Positions 11,761-23,173 of a DNA stretch of 64,000 bases are shown here, piece by piece. Below the pieces are notes generated by a model. That model did no database searches. It had not been told where the DNA came from and saw only the letters and a program-made list of their open reading frames with translations. The stretch is from NCBI GenBank assembly GCA_917880885.1, contig OU862917.1, positions 52,560,727-52,624,726 on the forward strand, read 5' to 3'. This DNA is from Limnephilus marmoratus (Eukaryota > Arthropoda > Insecta > Trichoptera > Limnephilidae). The translations under genes and the position numbers were made by a program. How positions within the stretch are numbered: the first letter of the stretch is position 1; each line of letters opens with the position of its first letter.

Positions 11761-11780
11761 GGCTACCCCCCCCCCCCCCG
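11761..11780. repeat. Poly-C tract
   Basis: A run of about 14 C lies just inside the right end of the hAT element and is likely length-unstable. Confidence 0.8.
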
Positions 11781-11869
11781 AGACGGAAATCGGAGTGCGG
11801 CCCGCGGGTCAAAGTATGAACATCTAAATGGCCCGCGACGCTAAAAACCACCCCACCCCTGCCATAGAG

Positions 11870-12599
11870 AGTATAAGTAGATAGGTACACGCAGGTGTTC
11901 GAGGAAGAACATGTATATAAATAAGAATAAAAAATAAATAATAATAAAACCATAGATGTTCTTTATAAATAGATAGAGAGACTGATATTATGAGTTACAC
12001 GATACTCGCATTATTATTATTATTTTAAATAAAGTTTATTTATTTAAAAAATGTATTTGCTGTGTAATTATTGTTTATAAATAAACAGTTTTTCTTTTTA
12101 TAAATTAAATAAACAAATTACTAAACATAAAAATAAAACCTTGAAGTTAAACTGAACAATAATTAATTTAACGCATTAATTAATTAAAAATTTCACTTTT
12201 TTTTTTTCTTTTCCGAATAAAGGGTCCTGGTAAAGCCCTTTCGAGGCAAGAGTAGTTGCGACGCCACTGACGTTTGTTGGGGGAGGGGGGAGGTGGTAAA
12301 AGCAAGGGTGAGGAATGACGTCATTTGGAGAAAACAGGATAAAAACGTAGTCCTGGATAAGTACCTACCTACCTAGTACCAGTGATTAGTGAGTTTCAGT
12401 AATTCAGAGGGATTGTGACATTTAGTGATATTGAAAATACAATTTACAACTTGCTGAAGTAGGCTTTTTTATTAAAGTTATTATACTGCAATTATTTATT
12501 TACCTAAAAGGCCATTTTTATTTAACGGAATCTTAAGTTTAAACAAATGGATATTCTGAAAATATCATTCACCATTGCAGAAAAATCATAGAGTTATCA
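11870..12599. other. AT-rich spacer with short microsatellites
   Basis: ATT and TTTA runs near 12010-12050 and a poly-T near 12197. Nothing coding was recognised. Confidence 0.5.
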
Positions 12600-13425
12600 A
12601 AATTGTGACCTTAATAAGTATTATTTTTAATTGTTCCATTAAATACTCTTAGATTAGTGTATTTGTCATTGGCGGAATCCCTAATAAGATATGGAATAAT
12701 CATATGGGGACATTCAACAAAAACAAATCTTCTTTCAGTGCAAAACGTACAATATTCTTTGGTAAAATTATTATTTAAAAAAAACTGAATACGAACAATG
12801 ACATGATAAACCAAAATCGTTACTATACAAAGCTGTAAATTTATTATCTGTTCGTGCTATATTGTGGCTTAAAATTGCGAGTCAGCATACATCTCAATCT
12901 AAATATAATAAACTAGTGGTTCATGTTCATAATACAAGACTAACTGCAAACGATTGACTTATAATTCCCAGATTACTAGACTAGTTCCAATAATTTACAA
13001 CATGTTAGTTACCCAACGCAATAAAAATCTGTGAATTGAGTTTTAGAAGGAAATGTACGCTAACAAAATGGTTAAGTGAAAGAACTTTTTTGTACTAATC
13101 TCAGTTTTTCCGCTTTTCGTTTTAATGTTTTTTCCATTATTATTTTCTCTTGTCTTTTCTTTTTATTTCTTTCATTTTCTCTGTTCTGTATTTCTTATAA
13201 ATTTTATTAAAAAAAAAATCCACATATATGCTTTTTTGTATAGATAAAATGTAATAATGTGTATATTTTATGTACCTGTCTCAATTTAAAAAAAGTAAAT
13301 GTCAAAAGAACCCGTTGACAAACTGATATCAATCAGTTTAACGGGACTTAATTTAAAAATGTAAAAAAACTGTAAATAAAAAATAAAGGAATTTTATTCA
13401 TAAAAAAATAAATAAAAATGTGACT
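12600..13425 (+). mobile_element. Decayed LINE 3' end with stem-loop in the 3' UTR
   Basis: From about 12648 the plus strand reads LRLVYLSLAESLIRYGIIIWGHS, then LLSVQNVQYSLVKLLFKKN. This is the block after the reverse transcriptase core in Jockey/CR1-like LINEs. After frame breaks, NLLSVRAILWLKIAS and HNTRLTAN follow. The 3' UTR holds a stem-loop at about 13310-13345, in which AAACTGAT pairs with ATCAGTTT inside CCCGTT/AACGGG. It ends in an A-rich AATAAA-type tail near 13380-13420. Stops and shifts show an old copy. Confidence 0.7.
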
Positions 13426-13662
13426 TTAATTACTCGGAGCCGGTGGAACTATGACACCCATGATATGACGTGAGATGGTGATGGGGAGGAAGAGACAAGG
13501 TTAGTTTTGGTGAAACTGACAATTAAGATGCAGTCACAAAATAAAGCTAATGCTACTTCGAGCAACTTCTGAATTTGGATTCGAGCAGTAACAATAAAGG
13601 AATTTCCCGTTAATAATCATGTATCATTGCTGTATTTTTTATTTTATAATTACATCTGTATT

Positions 13663-14058
13663 TCAATTTGGGAAGCGCCCCGGCAAACATTCATTGGATA
13701 ACCAACACCCCTGACATAGGTCGCCCCAAGTGGTTCACTACGTTTGGTGACCGGGTTCATGGGGTGAGGCTCGTCTAGGTCTTGACGGTAAATGCGATTG
13801 CCCACATACTGCGTTGCGGGCCGGATCGGGAAAGAGTGGTTAAGGGATACCTTTTGATAACTCCAGCCAGACTCTCGGTCCATTACCTGTGGAAGGGATG
13901 GATTCATACGTCTATTACTCCTGCACACATTGACCCTCAGATTCCTAACCAACCTCTCCTATTTCATTTCCAGAACCTCCTCTCCATACTTTCGATAAAA
14001 AGACCCTCAGAACATAAACTGCATCCTCAAAAATGACACGGGCCTCGAGGGAAATGGT
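13663..14058 (+). mobile_element. Hairpin-tailed repeat (copy 2)
   Basis: Begins TCAATTTGGGAAGCG and includes the family blocks GGATAACCAACACCCCTGAC, CATTGACCCTCAGATTCCTA and AAAAGACCCTC. The distal hairpin region is diverged (GGCCTCGAGGGAAATGG) and no A tail is visible, so the 3' end is damaged or truncated next to a LINE fragment. Confidence 0.7.
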
Positions 14059-14340
14059 ATTACTGGTCTACTGCCAAGGTCGCCATCACGACTTGCTCTG
14101 TATCCCACATGGCAGAACAGACGTTCTGGCCCAGCACAGCATGACAAGAGGTATGGTGCTGTTAAATGATATCTGTAGGCCCCTTGACATTTTCAACATT
14201 GGGCAAGAACTCTAAAATATGTATTATGGTAATTTTATTTTTTCTTTCTCGTTTAAAGTTATGTATATTCTATGTGTATTGTAATAGGATTAATCTGTAA
14301 TGCAAAAAAAAATACTCAGGGTTTCCCAGGTGTAAAAGCC
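14059..14340 (+). mobile_element. LINE 3' fragment (last ORF2 residues plus UTR)
   Basis: The plus-strand frame ends HDLLCIPHGRTDVLAQHSM, then LLNDICRPLDIFNIGQEL and stop at 14215. The pattern P..RT....S...R...L.N......DIF is typical of the extreme C terminus of LINE ORF2. A T-rich 3' UTR follows. Family not assigned. Confidence 0.45.
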
Positions 14341-14360
14341 TTTTTTGGCGTATAAATCAA

Positions 14361-14636
14361 TACATAGTATAAAATGAAGTCGCTCAAAACGTATGCGCGC
14401 ATAGATCTTTTAAACTACGCAACGGATTTTCATGCGGTTTTCACCAATAGATAGAGTGATTCAAGAGGAATGTTTATATGTATAATACATGCTTATTATA
14501 GTAGAGAAAAGCAGAGAAATTCAAATATTCAATTCAGGCAGCGGGCAGCTTTCAAGCGGGTGGTTTGGATTTTATAAAAGTTGGGTATTGGCTTTGTGTT
14601 TCGTTAGCCACAGCAACGTGTGGCCGGGTCTGCTAG
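14361..14636 (+). mobile_element. Lep1-like Helitron
   Basis: Starts TACATAGTATAAAATGAAG and contains the highly conserved core AACTACGCAACGGATTTTCA and ATAGATAGAGTGATTCAAG. It ends with a hairpin (GCCACA, GCAAC loop, TGTGGC), eight bases, then CTAG followed by T. The hairpin-plus-CTAG end is the Helitron signature, and the core matches the small non-autonomous Lep1-type Helitrons common in Lepidoptera. There is no Rep/helicase; it depends on an autonomous partner elsewhere. Copies also lie at 35.8-36.1 and 52.9-53.4 kb. Confidence 0.85.
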
Positions 14637-14639
14637 TAT

Positions 14640-17035
14640 ATAAATAAATAATTAAATAATAAGCGAATTCTTTCAATTTATTGAAGGAATTACTCCTGCT
14701 GCTTTAGTATTTTGCTTAAATTGCTGTCAATTAAGTTATTTACAATCACATGAAAATAATCCGACAGTAACTTTTGTGGCTTGTAAAAAAAACCGTAGAA
14801 CCAATGACATACCGAGGATAGATTAATAATGTCATTTCTTGGAACCAATAACCATAGAAGAGCTCATCTAGTGTCTTTTATATCACCGGTTTATTACTAT
14901 TGTGGAAACCTACTACATTTATACGGAGAGGAGGCCAAATAAAATCAGTGAATGGGATTATTTTTAGACCTTAAGGAGAAGAAAGAGAGAGGGGATGAAT
15001 AATTATGCAAATGTAGAATGAGAAAAAAGATTAAGCACGACCAAATAACTAAGAATAATTGAACGTAGTAATGCAGAAAGCAGCCAGGCCACAATTTTGG
15101 CAAAAATGAGATATTGTTGTAATCCGACGGAGGAACGTCAATTCTATGCTCTATTAAAACAAGGCAAGCCGCTTTCATATAAAAATTCATAGTAATCGCC
15201 TTCTTAAATATTTGCTGATCACGAAAACACCGTTCAACAATCTGCAGAAAGCGCCCACGGCACTCACATTCAGCAGAGACAGGTCGATTTTGTCAGTACA
15301 ACTAACATTTTGTTTATGACGTTTACCTGATCTGCAGAAAACGGTCACGGCGCTTGTCTGTTTTCTACTCTTGTAGGGGCGTGTAAATAGCCCCTGACAC
15401 GAGGGAGTTACTACCCTATGTAAATTAACGAAAATTGAATTCTTCCCTATGTGACACAAAAACAGTTGACCCAGCAATTCCAACCAAAGTGAAACAAAAC
15501 AATACTCACTCAGAGAATGCAGCTCATCCACGATGTCCAACACAAAAGACACTTCTTTTCATTAAAAAATATCAAGGCGGTATTGCATAATCTTAACAGA
15601 TGTTTCGCACAGCAAGGAAGTTTCAACAATGAAAAAAATAAATCTGCCCATCAATAATATGTGCCAAATCCTAGGCACAACAATAATTCACTCACTGGGT
15701 GAACCATTTAATAATGACTGACCAGGAGTGACATCTGTTGGTTTTGACTCACACTCCCGTCGGAAGCAATTATTGCCTGATTCACAGAGGTAAGGAAATG
15801 CATGAATATACTGAATCTCAAGCCGCATAGGTAAATTCAATACAATACAAAAACCATAGATGGCGCCCTCATGGTCTCATAGCATAAATTATTAATTGAT
15901 TAAGAAAATGGATACAAATATATTTATGGCGCGTATCCAACTCTATAGCGTTTATACCCAAACTTTCAAGTGGCGATCTACAGAAAGCGCTCTCGCGTTA
16001 TAATAATAACTTATTTTTTGAGAAAAATCAATAATTTTAAGTATGTATTATCATTTATCAATAATATTACATAAATTCAATGAAGTCCGAGACTGCTAGA
16101 CAGCATTTGTTAGCCAGTTCTAATAATAATTTACTTATATTAATTTTAAAATTAAGGAACTGAACCTATCATTTTAACGTTTTAACGCATAGAAATAAAA
16201 TATTTATAGTAAATTAAATAAAAAGAAAAAAACATTGAATATGAAATCAAAAAAGTATAAAAGACAACATAGAAAATTACAGAGAGACAAAAATCAGTAC
16301 AATTTTTTTTCAGCCCTCAAATCCCTTTGAAAATTAAATTATTAAAATTTATGTTAATAAACGAAATGATAAATATCAAGATTTTATTTTAACGATATTT
16401 GATAATAAAAAACCTCCAAATATAAAATGATTTTTTGAAACATTTATTTTAATTATGTAAATTAAATAACATTATAAGCACGACCACAAGCATTGATTTC
16501 TAGCAGATGGTTATAAAAACCCATAATGAATATTAAATAAATTATAATATGTACGTATATTATGTTTCAGAAAGTATTGCGTATTAAAGTTTAAAATTTT
16601 ATATTTCCTTTGAAAAATAAAATAATCCACTGAATATAAAATTACTAACTGTATATTTTAGAAATATATCTATATAACTACCAATTTTAAGTTAAATAAT
16701 AAAGCTTAATTTCATAAATTAAGTGTATTTGGTAGCTCTGGCTGTTTTCTACAGAATGCGTATTTCGCAAAGTTAGGTCGGACGGTTGATTGCTGAGCGC
16801 ACATTCTCAATAAAATGTATTCTGCAGAAAGCAGCCAGACCTTATAAAACACCAATATCTCTAAAAATCTACCCTTAAATCCACTTTAAAGTTATAAGAA
16901 TTGGATATCTACATATTATTTATAAGTTTTTGAAGGATAAAAAATCCTAGGTGTTATGTAGATTTGATTATTAAATCTTTAGACAAAAGTGCTCGTATCT
17001 CCATTTAAGTTTTTTAGGGCTGGCTGCTTTCTGCA
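14640..17035. other. AT-rich region with a cluster of TGCAGAAAGC motifs
   Basis: No gene recognised. A motif close to TGCAGAAAGCAGCCAG occurs at 15072 (+), 15243 (+), 15333 (+), 15979 (+), about 16739-16755 (-), 16823 (+) and 17020-17035 (-). The 15187-15552 minus frame looks like a chance ORF. Confidence 0.6.
16823..17035. mobile_element. Small MITE-like element with 16-bp inverted ends
   Basis: TGCAGAAAGCAGCCAG at 16823-16838 is the reverse complement of CTGGCTGCTTTCTGCA at 17020-17035. The 213-bp unit between has no ORF. It could be a deletion derivative of a larger element (15072-16755) that has a related pair of ends. Target duplications were not clear. Confidence 0.45.
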
Positions 17036-17149
17036 TAACAACGTTCAATTGTAGTGCAAAAATAGAAACGGTGTGAGGAGATTAACACGACAGACCTGCG
17101 TAGCTTTTTTTTAGTTTGTTTCTACCACTCAAGATTTACAGTGGGCGAA

Positions 17150-17795
17150 ACCGGTTGTAGATACCTTCTTAAGAATGGTAAATATTTTTCAATATCGCCT
17201 TGACGAGAGACCACTACTCGCAATCTGAATTGTGAGTTCAATTTGGGAGGCGGGTATGGGTACACGGGAACCATTTATTGGATAACCAACACCTCTGCCA
17301 TGGGTCACCGCAAGTGGACCTCTACATTTGGTGACTTAGCATGGGTGCCGGGGTTGGTGAGGTTTAACGCCTGCCTACCTTCTGCGCGGCGGGCCGTATC
17401 GGGACAGACTGGTTAGTAGATACCTTTTGATCTCTCCAGCAGAATTCTCTCGGAACATCGCCTTGCACCGCAGTGGAAGGATTGGATTAATACGTCTGTT
17501 ATTTCTGGACACACTGACCCCCAGATTCTTACCCATCCCAAAATTTCTTCTTCTATGTATTTCTAAAAAGACCCTCCATATAACATCCCCAAAGTTGACA
17601 TAGGCCCAGAGGAGAATTATTTTCCTCAGGGCCTCCCGTGTGGAGCAAATGTAAAAATTTAAACTTCCCAACCTTCCTCTTCCTCGTCTTATTCGCTTAC
17701 CAACCCCCTTTAACCTCCCTCAATTATTGGGGATGACCCCGGAAAGTTGGGAGCAGTTAGAAGTCTTGCGCTGTATTAAAAAAAATTGTAGGTAG
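17150..17795 (+). mobile_element. SINE of the 410-bp family, split by a hairpin-tailed repeat
   Basis: The segment TATCGCC...AGAGACCACTACTCGCAATCTGAATT (17190-17235) matches the middle of the SINE family. After the inserted repeat (17238-17657) the SINE appears to resume with TTCCCAACCTTCCTC and AATTATTGGGGATG, running to an A tail near 17780. The first half is diverged, so the join is an inference. Confidence 0.45.
17238..17657 (+). mobile_element. Hairpin-tailed A-tailed repeat (copy 3), full length
   Basis: Begins TCAATTTGGGAGGCGGGTAT and includes GGATAACCAACACCTCTGCC, CTGACCCCCAGATTCTTACC and AAAAAGACCCTCC. It ends in the hairpin GGCCCAGAGG..CCTCAGGGCC, then TCCCGTGTGGAGCAAATGTAAAAA. The order is constant between copies. 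About 420 bp, no ORF. The A-rich 3' end suggests retroposition by a LINE machinery. Confidence 0.75.
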
Positions 17796-17804
17796 TGTTT
17801 TGAC

Positions 17805-18215
17805 GACCTCCGTAGTCCAGTGGGTAAGACTCTTGACTCACAATCCGGAGGTCGCGGGTTCGAACCCGGCATGCGCAAATAAATTTTATTTGATTAATTT
17901 GTGTTATTTCACAATTAATTCATTTAAAATAATATTTAGTATATTTGCGGCATGTTCCAGAGTGGCAGATACTATTAGTATCGCCCTGGTGTAAGACCAC
18001 CATTCAGAATTGAAACGTTGCTTGAAAATGGCTTTAGCCGTGTTTAGTGACCAGATCTGAATAGCCAGATACTTCCCAACCTTCCTCCTCCCCACCTTCT
18101 TCCCCTCCCCACTACCTTCAACCTCACAACATACCCCAATTGGGGATGCCATAGTCTCACTGGCTCCAGACGGGAGCAGTTGAGATTCTTTTACGGTATT
18201 CACTGTAAAAAAAAA
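17805..18215 (+). mobile_element. tRNA-headed SINE, full length
   Basis: The 72-base head (17805-17876) folds like a tRNA by eye, with an A-box region TAGTCCAGTGGGTAAGA and a perfect B-box GGTTCGAACCC (17857-17867). A body of about 330 bp follows, with the family blocks AATTGTGTTATTT-like (here TTGTGTTATTTCACAATTAA), AGACCACCATTCAGAATTG and CCCCAATTGGGGATGCC. It ends GTGAATACCGTAA-like on the reverse strand and in an A tail (18206-18215). RNA polymerase III transcription from the head and LINE-driven retroposition are expected. At least eleven whole or partial copies lie in this window. Confidence 0.85.
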
Positions 18216-18540
18216 GGTAGGTAGGTATTATTGAGTAATTTTCTAAAGTAGAATAAATTGGCGAGGGAAAGGAGAAGGGAAAGAGGAACGTTGGTAAAAG
18301 TATTAAAGAAGAGCAGTGCAGTAAAATTGTCTTCGTAGACTACCCCTAACACGACACGGTTAGCAAGGGAGCGGACGAGCAAATGAAACTGCCGTTAGAA
18401 CAGTAATGGGGGTAGGTTTATGACCAAATAATCATTAAATAAAGAGGATAAAATGGCACAGCTTTACTGGTGGAATAGTGAAAAATTGAGTGGAAACCAG
18501 ATACAAAAATATATAGCTATATACAGCTATCAATCAGCAG

Positions 18541-18703
18541 TGTGATTCCATATCTTTTGTGGGATCTATTTTGTGAAATCTCATGTGAGATTGTGTGGTT
18601 TTCTATACCTGTTATTTACTTTTTCTATGGGCCGCCATAGAAAATCACACAAATCTGACAGGAGATCTCACAAAATAGATCCCATAAAAGATAAGGAATC
18701 ACT
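18541..18703. mobile_element. Palindromic MITE
   Basis: The two halves are near-complementary. GTGATTCCATATCTTTTGTG and GGATCTATTTTGTG at the left mirror CACAAAATAGATCC and AAGATAAGGAATCAC at the right, and the middle carries TTTTCTAT/ATAGAAAA. The transcript would form one long hairpin. No ORF. Class uncertain; ends resembling CAGTGTGATTCC could be hAT. Confidence 0.7.
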
Positions 18704-18771
18704 CGGCAGGACAGATAAATAAAAGATTGCCACACAAATAAATCAAGTTAAGATTGTGTGGAGCTGTTTAA

Positions 18772-19205
18772 GTGAAGTTACCTCCATACACGAGGCCCTG
18801 AGGAAAAAAAATCTCAGGGCCGATGTCATCTTTGGGGATGCTGTATGGAGGGCCTTTTCAGGGAAAGGAATGGAAAGGAAAGGGGTATTAGGGGTGGAGA
18901 AGAATATGGGCGTCAATGCTTCCAGAAGTAACGGACTTATGAATCCATCCTTCCCAATGCGGTGCGAAGCGGTGGGTCGAGAGAGTCAGGCTGGAGAGGT
19001 CTATGTTAGGTCTCCCTCAACCAGTCTCTCCTGATCCGACCCGACATGCAGTAGGTGGGCATACGCCTATCCCTGCCATGATCTAGACAAACTTCATCCC
19101 ATGAATCCGGGTACGCTTCTAAGTCGCCAAACGTAGCGAAACCCCAACCACTTGGGGTGACCTATAGCAGAGGTGTTGATAATCCAATGAACGGTTCCGG
19201 GTGCG
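18772..19205 (-). mobile_element. Hairpin-tailed repeat (copy 4), full length
   Basis: Same family, reverse orientation. The plus strand starts with the hairpin GGCCCTGAGG..CTCAGGGCC (18797-18824) and runs to CCAATGAACGGTTCCGG near 19200. The 92-residue plus frame through it (18756-19034) is not shared with other copies and is not taken as a gene. Confidence 0.75.
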
Positions 19206-19485
19206 GTGGTACAAGTAGGTATTATCTGTTTCACCACAGCTGAGTAAAGTTGCGCGTTAAGTAAGTGCCAGTGTTTGTTAATGTTAATCATATAATTTTA
19301 AGTTACTTGACAAGAGCCTACGCATTGCGTGCATTGTAGAGGTCACTGATTAATTAATTAATTTTCATATAAAAAAAATAAAAAAAACATAATTAATAAT
19401 AAACACGCTAACAGCTTTTATGCACTAGTTTTATAATATTGTTTTAGTGCGAATGAATGTCACCGTCACCAGAGCGTCATGTATG

Positions 19486-20118
19486 TAGGGTTGCCATCTC
19501 CTAAATTTGGCAACCAGGACAAAACGCGTGAAAACCCCGGATTTTAGGGCCCAGAACCCGGACATGTCAACAGATTTTTTTTAAATATAGTCAGTGTAAT
19601 AAAAAACACTTGAAAATGTCATAAATCACATAAATTTCTTTTACGTAATAAAAACAATCATAACTTTAACTACAAAAATGAAAAGAAATTATTCCACTCA
19701 TAAGTACATTATTTGATTATCTAGCTATTAAAGCTTTTTCCTCAGCCTCTCGCCTTTTTTACTTTTCCGTTTTTTTTTGTATTTATCACTGTTTCCGATA
19801 GCTTTTAGAATATCTTGCCTTTTTAAAAGGAATTTGTAAAAATCAATGCAGCTGTATTCTTGGATATTGAATTTAATTTTAATTAAAGATAAATAAAACA
19901 ATGTTACTTTGTTTGAACCACTTTTATATTTGTTTAAAACAGACCGGTTTCAGAACGACCGATCTTTCCTCAGGGCAAACGTATACGTTTGACTTTAAAT
20001 TTTAAGACTTAAAATTTTTTTTAAAACCCGGACATCAAATGAAACCCCGCCCGGACGCTCCCCGGACGCCCTCTAAACTAGGACAAATCCGGGGAAACCC
20101 GGACGGATGGCAACCCTA
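19486..20118. mobile_element. hAT MITE, exact 8-bp target duplication
   Basis: Ends TAGGGTTGCCATC and GATGGCAACCCTA are perfect 13-bp inverted repeats. They are flanked by an exact CATGTATG at 19478-19485 and 20119-20126. Both ends are rich in CCGGAC/GTCCGG motifs, probable transposase contacts. It is 633 bp with no transposase. The inside is AT rich and contains a QTGLFQNDRSFLRAN-like chance frame only. Confidence 0.9.
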
Positions 20119-20126
20119 CATGTATG

Positions 20127-20645
20127 TAAAGTGGAATTTAATTAAATCGAAAGCTCGTTCAGCTGGAGCCCTGAATGCCTACAAATAATAATTATTATTA
20201 TGAATACATAATTTGAGAGCTTAAAGCGTTGCGTCGGTTTACATTTACATCATAATAAATAATGGTATGCAAACAATAAAATTATTACGTCCCACGTAGG
20301 TTTCGGTGCGCTATTAATAATTTTGACAGTCATGAAATTAATATGTAAATTTGCAAAATACTAACACATTAACACGGTCCACCTGTGTGGATGTGTACAT
20401 ATTGTACGTAGTAAAGATAGAAAGCAGACTTAGGTATCTACTTCTATTTAAGAGCAAGTAATGCCTAGTGAAAAGTTGTGTACTTTTATATAGTCTTCAA
20501 AATGAAAGCAAATTTAAACATTATGTTTTGAAAAGTTTTATTTTCTATGTACATATGTAACTTGAAATTTTATATTTTTTGCTACCGGTTTCAATGGTTT
20601 CCATGTCATTGTGTCATGTACTAGCAAATTTAAATCTAACTTAAA
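20127..20645. other. AT-rich spacer, nothing recognised
   Basis: No ORF, RNA or repeat recognised. Confidence 0.5.
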
Positions 20646-20649
20646 AATT

Positions 20650-21245
20650 CTATCTTCTTCTTCTTCTTGTGCCCTTGTCCGTTCAACGGACGTTGGCTAT
20701 GCGGACTTTCACTGTCTCAGGTTTTTCAGATATGACAGGGCCCCGTCTTCCGGCAATCTTTCCCTGCATTATGAGATGCAAGATCTCATACTTCTCTGGA
20801 TGTCTCATCACATGTCCAAGATATTAAAGTTTTCGGATTTTTATAGTTTTAATAACTTCTTTTTCTTTATTCATCCGAACAATAACATCTTCATTCGTAA
20901 CCCTGTCCATCCAGCTTATTTTAAGTATTCTTCTGTGGATCCACACCTCGAATGCCTCAAGTCGCTTAATAAGTTCTTCAGTAAGCGTCCATGCTTACAT
21001 TCCAAAAACACGTAGCATCTGACCATTCGCATTCGTAATCCAAGGTTGAGATCATGACTGCAGAACATCTTTTTCATGCGGATAAAGGTTACACGAGCTT
21101 GCTCAATGCGGCATTTGATTTCAACCGAAGGATCCCATCTATCATTTACATTGCAGCCCAAGTATACAATACTCTGTAGGTACCTTCTCTAGTTTGCTTC
21201 CAGCAATATAAAGATTTTCATCCAATGCGATATTTTTGCTTATGC
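20650..21245 (-). mobile_element. 5'-truncated LINE (RTE-like), decayed
   Basis: The minus strand from about 21170 reads LGCNVNDRWDPSVEIKCR, IEQARVTFIRMKKMFCSHDL, NLGLRMRMVRCYVF and then, after a frameshift, LEAFEVWIHRRIL-type sequence and MRHPEKYEIL-like blocks. This is the well-known tail of RTE-like endonuclease-reverse transcriptases in insects. The 3' end carries (AAG)n, seen on the plus strand as TTCTTCTTCTTCTTG at 20654-20668. Several frameshifts mean it is dead. Confidence 0.8.
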
Positions 21246-22150
21246 GCATGAATTTTGATTTATTTATATATTAGTTATTATAGTTCTAGCCAAAAATTCT
21301 GTGCAAGTCCAAAAATGATTAGATTTAATTAGGTGAAGTATTGGGAGGGGTGATTCTGGGGGGGGAAGAAAGGTGGGAGGAGTCGACATTACATGGGAAT
21401 ATTGTTAATAAGGGCGATTTGCAGGGTGCTATTATTTTATTAACTTTAAACTTGTTTTTTTCTGTGTTGAAGCTATGGCCTGTCTCTATTAAACGGTTAG
21501 CAAACTCGGAATAGTTATTATTTCCTAAACAAAGTTCATTCATGTTCCCTTATTCTAGTTTTAAAATTTCTAGTAGTCATACTTACATACTGTGCGTCAC
21601 AGTCATGGAGTGTAATTGTGGCGACTCAATATGTGACGAGTTAACTATTTTTGTAGTGGTATCATTATCTTCTATATACTGGCCACACCAGAATTTCTGG
21701 AAGCTTTGGTAAAGTTACTAGCAGTTTTTGTATTAGAGTTGATAACACATGTCATCTGTCAATCCAAACCCTTCTGATAATTGTCGCGGTTGAATATCAT
21801 GTTGTGCATAAGTTAAAGTTATAAATAAATGCAATCACTAATCGTCAAGCGTTATTATTCCTACATTCCCGCGACCTTTACAGCATGGTATATCCAGGTA
21901 AGTTATTTATACCATCCTCGCACCTATATAATGATCCCAATTGGAATGTAATGATTGTTTTGTTTAATGAAGTAACAAATGTACATAGAAAATAAAACTT
22001 TTCAAAACAAAATGTCTAGAAATTGTTACATAGTTAATGCCCAAGACATATTAAAAAAATGCGAATTTAAACCCCTCAGACTAATTTGTTCGCTTTTGGC
22101 TTTTGTTTTACTATAGTCTCAAAGGTTTCAGTCAGGACTCTTGAGCAGTA
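21246..22150. other. Spacer, nothing firmly recognised
   Basis: Mixed composition with a G-rich patch near 21345-21380. The block ACTAATTTGTTCGCTTTTGG near 22082 resembles the start of a dispersed repeat at 55.6 kb. Confidence 0.4.
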
Positions 22151-22784
22151 TAACATAAAAACTAGAGATGCCACGAATATTCGGCTACTATTCGGTATTC
22201 GGCTACTTTTTTAATATTGCGAACCATTCGGCCGAATACCAAATCATGGAAAAAACGATTTTTTTTTTATTCACCAGATTTAAATGTCCGGGTTAAATTT
22301 TCCCCCCAAAAAAAAAAAAAAAGGAAAAAAAAAGAAGGAAAAACTAAACCCTTTCATACACTTCCCCAAATGATCATCTAGTGAATCCACGCTATGCAAT
22401 TGCACTATATAAGTATTATAAATACAAAATAATACAAGAACAACATGTCAACCTACTAGAGACCAAATGGGAATATAATTCACCGACTCCAGATATTTTC
22501 ATATCAGAGGGTTCGGCTCTGTGGCATTTCTAATTGAACCTATAAATCCTACTGATCCCTCAATATAAATATTTAAAAAATCTTTTGTAATCCTACATGA
22601 ATATAAAATTACTGATTTTTGCATTTTTATATACAAATTCTTTGACAAATCTAATATGTATTACAAACAATTTTTTTATTTAAAAAAAATCTAAAATCTA
22701 TCAGTGGTAAGTTATGATGAAATAATGAAAAATTTAAAAACATTTTTTCAGCATTTATTGATAGAAAACGATTGCGTTTTTCCT

Positions 22785-22936
22785 CATAAATTATTTATTT
22801 ATTTATTGACGCCCTATTGGGCTTTTACATATCAAATACAAATTTCATTTATAACAACAGTATAACATAAATAAAAAAGATTACAAAATAATACAAATAA
22901 AGCATAAACTCAATGTAAAAAAATAGGAATTCATCT
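22785..22936 (-). mobile_element. LINE 3' tail, (TAAA)n-ended
   Basis: On the minus strand it reads AAAAGCCCAATAGGGCGTC, a small stem (GCCC/GGGC), followed by TAAATAAATAAATAA. The tail is typical of LINEs with microsatellite ends. The body is interrupted at 22936 by the palindromic insertion and probably resumes at 23191. Confidence 0.5.
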
Positions 22937-23173
22937 GATAAGTTTTAAGATTTTCACGGCCAAAAGCATTTTCGTTATTTGTTTTTGGGGTGTTATGCCG
23001 TGTTGCGCTACCTCCTTCTTTAGCCAACGTTTTGGACATCGTTGCAGTGTCCATCATCAGGGCAGATCCGGCAGATCCGGTAGATGTGATGATGGACACT
23101 GCAACGATGTCCGAAACGTTGGCTAAAGAAGGAGGTAGCGCAACACGGCATAACACCCCAAAAACAAATAACG
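22937..23173. mobile_element. Palindromic Penelope-like insertion with hammerhead-like cores
   Basis: The insertion is flanked by a 17-bp direct repeat, AAAATAGGAATTCATCT (22920-22936 and 23174-23190). The inside is a palindrome with arms of about 89 bp (22969-23057 and 23089-23178) and a 31-base centre. The right arm carries TGATGA, a stem GGACA/TGTCC and GAAAC (23087-23117). The left arm on the other strand has CTGATGA but AAAAC. CTGANGA...GAAA is the hammerhead ribozyme core known from Penelope-like retroelements. No reverse transcriptase is present. Confidence 0.6.

Larger units (their letters stand above)
9781..11861 (+). mobile_element. hAT transposon, decayed, exact 8-bp target duplication
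   Basis: The element begins CAGGGGTGGGGAACC and ends CCACCCCACCCCTG, giving terminal inverted repeats of about 11 bp. It is flanked by a perfect 8-bp duplication, CCATAGAG, at 9773-9780 and 11862-11869. Eight-bp duplications and CAGGGGT-type ends are characteristic of hAT elements. Both ends also carry GCGGCCCGCG-type subterminal motifs. The interior holds a transposase remnant (10277-10560) and a degenerate tandem array (10806-11570). With its transposase broken by stops, it cannot move itself. Confidence 0.9.

Noticed and set aside
15187..15552. 121-residue minus-strand ORF
   Set aside because: It contains two of the TGCAGAAA motifs and no recognisable domain; likely chance.
17805..17876. 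Functional tRNA gene
   Set aside because: The head is joined to a SINE body and repeated in the other copies, with an A tail; it is a SINE promoter.
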